64,000 bases of DNA from Sinobacterium norvegicum (GTDB lineage: Bacteria; Pseudomonadota; Gammaproteobacteria; Pseudomonadales; Sinobacteriaceae), in NCBI RefSeq assembly GCF_923077115.1, contig NZ_CAKLPX010000003.1, forward strand, positions 248,001 to 312,000. The letters run 5' to 3'. Made by a program: the position numbers and the translations under genes. The notes beneath the pieces were generated by a model. It was not told the DNA's origin and ran no database searches. It worked only from the letters and a program-made list of their open reading frames with translations. Positions within the stretch are counted from its first letter, which is position 1; each line of letters begins with the position of its first letter. Shown here in pieces: positions 63,279 to 64,000 of the stretch.

Positions 63279-64000
63279 ATGAGCGACAACACAGCCGCAA
63301 AGCGTCCCGCCGGAAAATGCCCGATGGACTTTAATTTCTTTGACGAAGAAACCCTAAACTGCCCCTATGATTTTTATAAGACTCTGCAGGAGCAAGCGCC
63401 GGTCTACAACCTGCCTGATACCAATATTTATATGGTGACCCGCCATGCCGACGTTAAGCAGTTATTAAAAGACACCGAGACGTACTCGAATAACTTTACC
63501 GAGTTGCTAAAGGGCCCGGTACCCGACGAGGCAGTGACAGCCATCTACGCCAAGGCGTGGCAGCCGGTCGACACTATGATTACGGCGGATCCACCGCGCC
63601 ATCGCGCCTATCGTACCCTGGTCAATAAAGTCTTTAGCGCTAAGCGTGTCAATGAAATGGAAGACTACATGACGGCCATTGTGCATGAGCTGATCGATAA
63701 CATCATCGACAAAGGCGAGTGTGATTTTGTGCGAGAATTCACCACCCCACTGCCTGTCTATGTGATTGCCGACCAACTTGGCGTACCGCGTAAAGACCTC
63801 GAAGCCTTTAAGCGCTGGTCAGATTCATTTGCCCGTCGCCTTAGTCAACTCGCCACACCGGAGGAGGAGATAGAAGACGCCGAAAATATTGTTGAGTTTC
63901 AGTTCTATTTTGCCGACATGATTGCAAAGCGTCGGGAAGAGCCAAAGGACGACATGATCAGCGATTTGGTTTCAACCACGATTAGCGACCCCGACAGCGG
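63279..64000 (+). CDS. Cytochrome P450, N-terminal part (runs off the window)
   Basis: The first 240 codons of a P450: CPYDFYKTLQEQAPVYNLPDTNIYMVTRHADVKQLL, DPPRHRAYRTLVNKVFSAKRVNEM (helix C WxxxR-equivalent with HRAYR) and VREFTTPLPVYVIADQLGVPRKDLEAFKRWSD. The I-helix, ExxR and haem-Cys motifs lie beyond the right edge. Bacterial soluble class (no membrane anchor), probably hydroxylating a hydrophobic substrate with ferredoxin help. AGGA sits about 8 bases before the ATG. Confidence 0.93.
   Translation, partial: MSDNTAAKRPAGKCPMDFNFFDEETLNCPYDFYKTLQEQAPVYNLPDTNIYMVTRHADVKQLLKDTETYSNNFTELLKGPVPDEAVTAIYAKAWQPVDTMITADPPRHRAYRTLVNKVFSAKRVNEMEDYMTAIVHELIDNIIDKGECDFVREFTTPLPVYVIADQLGVPRKDLEAFKRWSDSFARRLSQLATPEEEIEDAENIVEFQFYFADMIAKRREEPKDDMISDLVSTTISDPDS

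Overview
The window is about 52% GC by eye and densely coded. It reads as the chromosome of a marine, facultatively anaerobic gammaproteobacterium, plausibly Cellvibrionales/Spongiibacteraceae-like. The support is an Escherichia-type pepN, ybiT, yeiP (EF-P-like) and frdABCD, the aspA-dcuA-frd order, many lipoproteins with classical lipoboxes, an F420/LLM-type oxidoreductase, a P450 and a periplasmic sulfatase module. The taxonomic guess is inference. I saw no tRNA, rRNA or CRISPR array.

Layout. 1-2.7 kb: 3' end of pepN, a bidirectional terminator and a DegV protein. 3.1-15.5 kb: a large envelope cluster with two outer-membrane beta-barrel proteins and a fibro-slime (PA14-like) secreted protein with its own beta-barrel partner on the opposite strand. 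A colinear run follows: a coiled-coil periplasmic protein, three TPR proteins (two of them lipoproteins), a small membrane protein, a MotA/TolQ/ExbB protein, two ExbD/TolR proteins and a TonB-like protein with an AgmX/PglI-type C-terminus. This resembles the Agl/Glt trans-envelope machines of myxobacteria. 15.7-24.2 kb: a large lipoprotein with haem motifs and a minisatellite-encoded Asp-Pro-Thr linker, a GH2 glycosidase lipoprotein, a small winged-helix regulator and two more lipoproteins. 24.4-37.8 kb: a BLUF photoreceptor, ybiT behind an attenuator-like leader, a zinc-finger/flavoprotein fusion, a DUF1624 membrane protein, a TetR regulator divergent from a PEP-synthase/rifampicin-phosphotransferase-like enzyme, an LLM oxidoreductase, yeiP, a methyltransferase, and a kinase-pnuC pair.

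38.1-42.4 kb is accessory DNA. Small genes on the minus strand are separated by attC-like sites, an integron cassette array with no integrase in view. It is interrupted by three tandem REP-associated (Y1/HUH) transposase units that all share the same right end. 42.9-49.2 kb is a fumarate-respiration block (aspA, dcuA, frdABCD) with an FNR-like site upstream of aspA. 49.4-52.2 kb is a NarL-type two-component pair coupled to a TPR protein.

52.4-62.6 kb is a sulfatase module: arylsulfatase, SUMF1-like lipoprotein, MoxR ATPase, DUF58, DUF4381, two VWA proteins, BatD and a radical-SAM sulfatase-maturating enzyme. The MoxR/VWA/Bat proteins probably form a membrane-associated chaperone-like assembly beside the sulfatase and its maturase. 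The window ends with a DUF4124-glutaredoxin protein and the start of a cytochrome P450 gene with an FNR/Anr-type site upstream.
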